Assembly: GCA_019614645.1 (NCBI GenBank)
Contig: JABWDB010000004.1
Span: 6,014,001-6,078,000, forward strand
DNA length: 64,000 nucleotides
From: Stratiolaelaps scimitus
Lineage: Eukaryota; Arthropoda; Arachnida; Mesostigmata; Laelapidae
Reading direction: 5' to 3'
Shown one piece after another: positions 61,707 to 64,000 of the stretch. The notes under the pieces are model-generated. The model made no database searches. It was given only the letters and a program-made list of their open reading frames with translations, and was not told the DNA's origin. The stretch's first letter is position 1. Every line of letters starts with the position of its first letter. Position numbers and translations under genes: made by a program.

Positions 61707-63965
61707 TTAGTACGACCACTCGAAATCAGTGGCACATGTCCTGGCGGTTAAGCCGAGAGCTTGCAGTATATGCATTGCCAAGATGCGAACTTTTCCGTCA
61801 GGGTTGTGATTAGCTAGCTCGAATAAGAGTCTCACTCGCTGTCGAAGTGCCGCACGGAGAAGGTTTGCGGCATCGAGTCTCACCGTTTTTAGTAGTATTG
61901 CTAGAACGTCCTCGAGATCGTCGTCATTAGCCCTATTGTCTAGAAACGCTAAGAGAGCTGGAAACAGATTTGGAACCTGTTCATGAATAGCCCTCAGCTG
62001 ATTTGCATCCCTCGACAGAGGGACCAGAATGCGACGCAACATCGATGTTGCGTAGTTCCGCTTTTCGGAAGGCGTACTTGACGTAGGGTCCATGTGTTCG
62101 ACGAGAGTTTCCAAAAGTGGAATAGTAACTCCGTACGCCTCAATGAGCTCGATCACACGATCAACGTAGCCAAGTAAACTTTCTTCCATCATGGTCGTAG
62201 TTGTAAGCATGAGCAAATTCTCAAGTATAGTCTTCACATTGGCCGGAAGGTCCCGCAGTTGTAGGCAGGCCAAAACGTGGTTGGCAACATCGATACCTCC
62301 ATCGGGATTGAAGGCGGATGGGTAGCTGCTTATGATGTTACTAATGCGAGCCGTTGCGATTAGGAGACTCTCCGAATCTTCGGGTGTCAAAATTGAGGCG
62401 GGGCTGCCGTCTTCCGATACCGCAAATGGGTTGGCGGCCGCGCGTACTCTCACTCTCTGTAGCGTGCTGGTCATTCCGGCTAGAAATTCAAAAAGAAACT
62501 CCTTCCATCGAACCGACTCAAACGAGATGATATAACCTATTGCCTTGTCAAGATCGGAGCCATCGCCGCTCGGATACGCTTGCAGCCCGGCCCACGCAAC
62601 CGTTTGCACAAGGCCAGTCGTGATACATCCCATCGGCAACATGAAACCATCTCGCACGAGCACGGCGAGCACTAGAGTACCCAGCAGATTCGCGTTGTCG
62701 CGAATGTAAGTCCGATCAGCTTTGGTCCTTGCATGGATATACGGAATTAACCCGACCATGATTCGGTTGCGGTGCTCATCGCTCGCCGAAGCAAATTCTA
62801 TCGCGTGCTCGGCAAGGTCCCTGAAGGAACCAACGTGCGAAAATAGATCGAAGTAATTCAACTCGAACGCTGGCAAACGACTCTCAAGTTCACTCTCGAC
62901 GTACTCGTTACCACTGCTGAGCAGCATGGCCATATGTAATGAAATGTCGTTGAACGCCAAATGACCAACGGCTTTTATTAGTCGAGGAAAATCGACATAG
63001 TGGACAAAAATTTCCATCGCAGACTCACGCAACACACTGGCACCAGCTGCTTGATAGATATCGCAACGCTCGCGAAACGTCCCCATCTCATGCCGTATGT
63101 TCATGACGTCCGTAGTCGAGTTCATTCTCTCGGCCAGTGTCTGGATGGATGTGTCCCACAGCAATTCGTCGAACCATCTTGCTGTCTGTATCGCCAAGGA
63201 TTCGTCCGTGTTCCAGGACATCAAAGTCTCGGCCAGCCGATACACCCGATGGTTTAAACGGCGAAGCGAGCGTATGAGGTGAATAACATGGACCTCCGAC
63301 ACTTGAGACGAGAATCGTTGTCGGAGTGTCTCATTTGTGTTGCTGCCCTCGATCAGCGTGGCGATCAGCATTGCAACTTCGTGTAACGTCACCGGCGGGG
63401 TAGTGTCATTTAACCACTCCAGAAGTGCAGGCACATTGATTGCTGGCTCAATGTATGCTATTTGATTTTCATTAACAATAAAGATAGGACTATCAAGGCC
63501 AGAGCCTTCCGCCGCCATACAGCGACGTCGAAGTTCACTTACAAACGAACATAGAGCGTAGTCGGGGACTTGGTAGACGTTCACGAAATGCAGTAAGTCC
63601 ATGATAGGAAAGAAGGCAATTACCATTTGCAAGCCGTACAGCCCAGCTGCGCCCACCGGCATCCAATTATCCGAGTCGGTGAGTGCAATGAGATGAGTTA
63701 GCAATGGTGTCAGCTCGTTGACAAGTCGATAATCGCGTTTATTCAAACGCAAGATTCGGGCTAAAACCGCTGCAGCTGCCTGCCCTACATTCAAGTCATG
63801 GTACTTTTCAGCTGTTAATACCAACCAGCGTAAAAAGCCATTACATTCAATGAACTCCTCCGAACTCCTCCGATGAGCACTGATCTCATCGTAGAGTGCT
63901 ACTAGTTCGCGGTGTATGTCCGCTAGATCGGTAAGCTGTTGAAGCCTTGCGGACGTCTCGGCCAT
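61707..63965 (-). CDS. Intronless 752-residue helical-repeat protein, family unknown (paralogue 2)
   Basis: One exon, 752 residues, all-helical by composition, no signal peptide or membrane span. It aligns along its whole length with the gene at 56644-58896: FLRWLVLTAE ... NVGQAAAAVLARI ... RLVNELTPLL near the N-terminus; LLWDTSIQTLAERMNSTTD then RERCDIYQA in the middle; DANQLRAIHEQVPNLFPALL and HILQALGLTARTCATDFEW at the C-terminus. Identity is visibly low between blocks, so the duplication is old, yet both frames are intact over 2.2 kb, which implies selection. The same GTAATAGCCATGG start context occurs. The promoter lies mostly beyond the window. No known family recognised; a scaffold or adaptor role is only a guess from the fold. 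Confidence 0.88.
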   Translation of the reverse strand: MAETSARLQQLTDLADIHRELVALYDEISAHRRSSEEFIECNGFLRWLVLTAEKYHDLNVGQAAAAVLARILRLNKRDYRLVNELTPLLTHLIALTDSDNWMPVGAAGLYGLQMVIAFFPIMDLLHFVNVYQVPDYALCSFVSELRRRCMAAEGSGLDSPIFIVNENQIAYIEPAINVPALLEWLNDTTPPVTLHEVAMLIATLIEGSNTNETLRQRFSSQVSEVHVIHLIRSLRRLNHRVYRLAETLMSWNTDESLAIQTARWFDELLWDTSIQTLAERMNSTTDVMNIRHEMGTFRERCDIYQAAGASVLRESAMEIFVHYVDFPRLIKAVGHLAFNDISLHMAMLLSSGNEYVESELESRLPAFELNYFDLFSHVGSFRDLAEHAIEFASASDEHRNRIMVGLIPYIHARTKADRTYIRDNANLLGTLVLAVLVRDGFMLPMGCITTGLVQTVAWAGLQAYPSGDGSDLDKAIGYIISFESVRWKEFLFEFLAGMTSTLQRVRVRAAANPFAVSEDGSPASILTPEDSESLLIATARISNIISSYPSAFNPDGGIDVANHVLACLQLRDLPANVKTILENLLMLTTTTMMEESLLGYVDRVIELIEAYGVTIPLLETLVEHMDPTSSTPSEKRNYATSMLRRILVPLSRDANQLRAIHEQVPNLFPALLAFLDNRANDDDLEDVLAILLKTVRLDAANLLRAALRQRVRLLFELANHNPDGKVRILAMHILQALGLTARTCATDFEWSY

Positions 63966-64000
63966 GGCTATTACCAGTATTTGGGCCCAATATGATAAAA

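Overview
The window looks like a compact, AT-rich invertebrate nuclear genome. Genes are spliced with GT-AG introns, (TA)n runs are frequent, and there is LINE and tRNA-derived SINE debris. Chelicerate affinity, most likely a mesostigmatid mite such as Varroa, is my inference from composition, intron size and gene content; no marker in the window proves it.

Layout. (1) 2.46-4.12 kb, plus strand: ribosomal protein L11, two exons. (2) 4.6-20.5 kb, minus strand: a tandem array of three METTL7-like membrane-anchored methyltransferase genes with identical five-exon structure (A 6.37-8.99, B 11.69-14.26, C 18.11-20.47 kb). A and B lie in a tandem segmental duplication of about 4.5-5 kb whose edge removed the start and membrane anchor of A. 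(3) 25.4-28.2 kb, plus: an intronless 939-residue armadillo protein that reads as two importin-alpha-like solenoids in tandem, without an importin-beta-binding domain. (4) 30.3-38.9 kb: mitochondrial chaperonin HSP60 (plus) and co-chaperonin HSP10 (minus), convergent (tail to tail) rather than head to head, each with a perfect three-unit heat-shock element upstream. (5) 43.5-50.1 kb, plus: an ionotropic receptor (IR) with nine recognisable exons. One intron holds a decayed LINE with a SINE nested in it in the opposite direction. (6) 52.2-53.2 kb, plus: a two-exon gene for a 103-residue secreted six-cysteine protein that I do not recognise. (7) 56.6-64.0 kb, minus: two intronless paralogues of 750 and 752 residues, all-helical and solenoid-like, with no family I can name. 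The first lies between inverted copies of a dispersed repeat that also occurs near 50.5 kb.

How genes relate. HSP60 and HSP10 form the mitochondrial folding chamber and appear to share heat-shock control. The METTL7 array is a local paralogue expansion with one copy probably made soluble or inactive. The armadillo gene and the 750/752-residue pair are three large intronless helical-repeat genes in one window; with the secreted cysteine-rich gene they are the best candidates for undescribed biology. Non-coding DNA also carries more perfect 10-15 bp hairpins than chance predicts.
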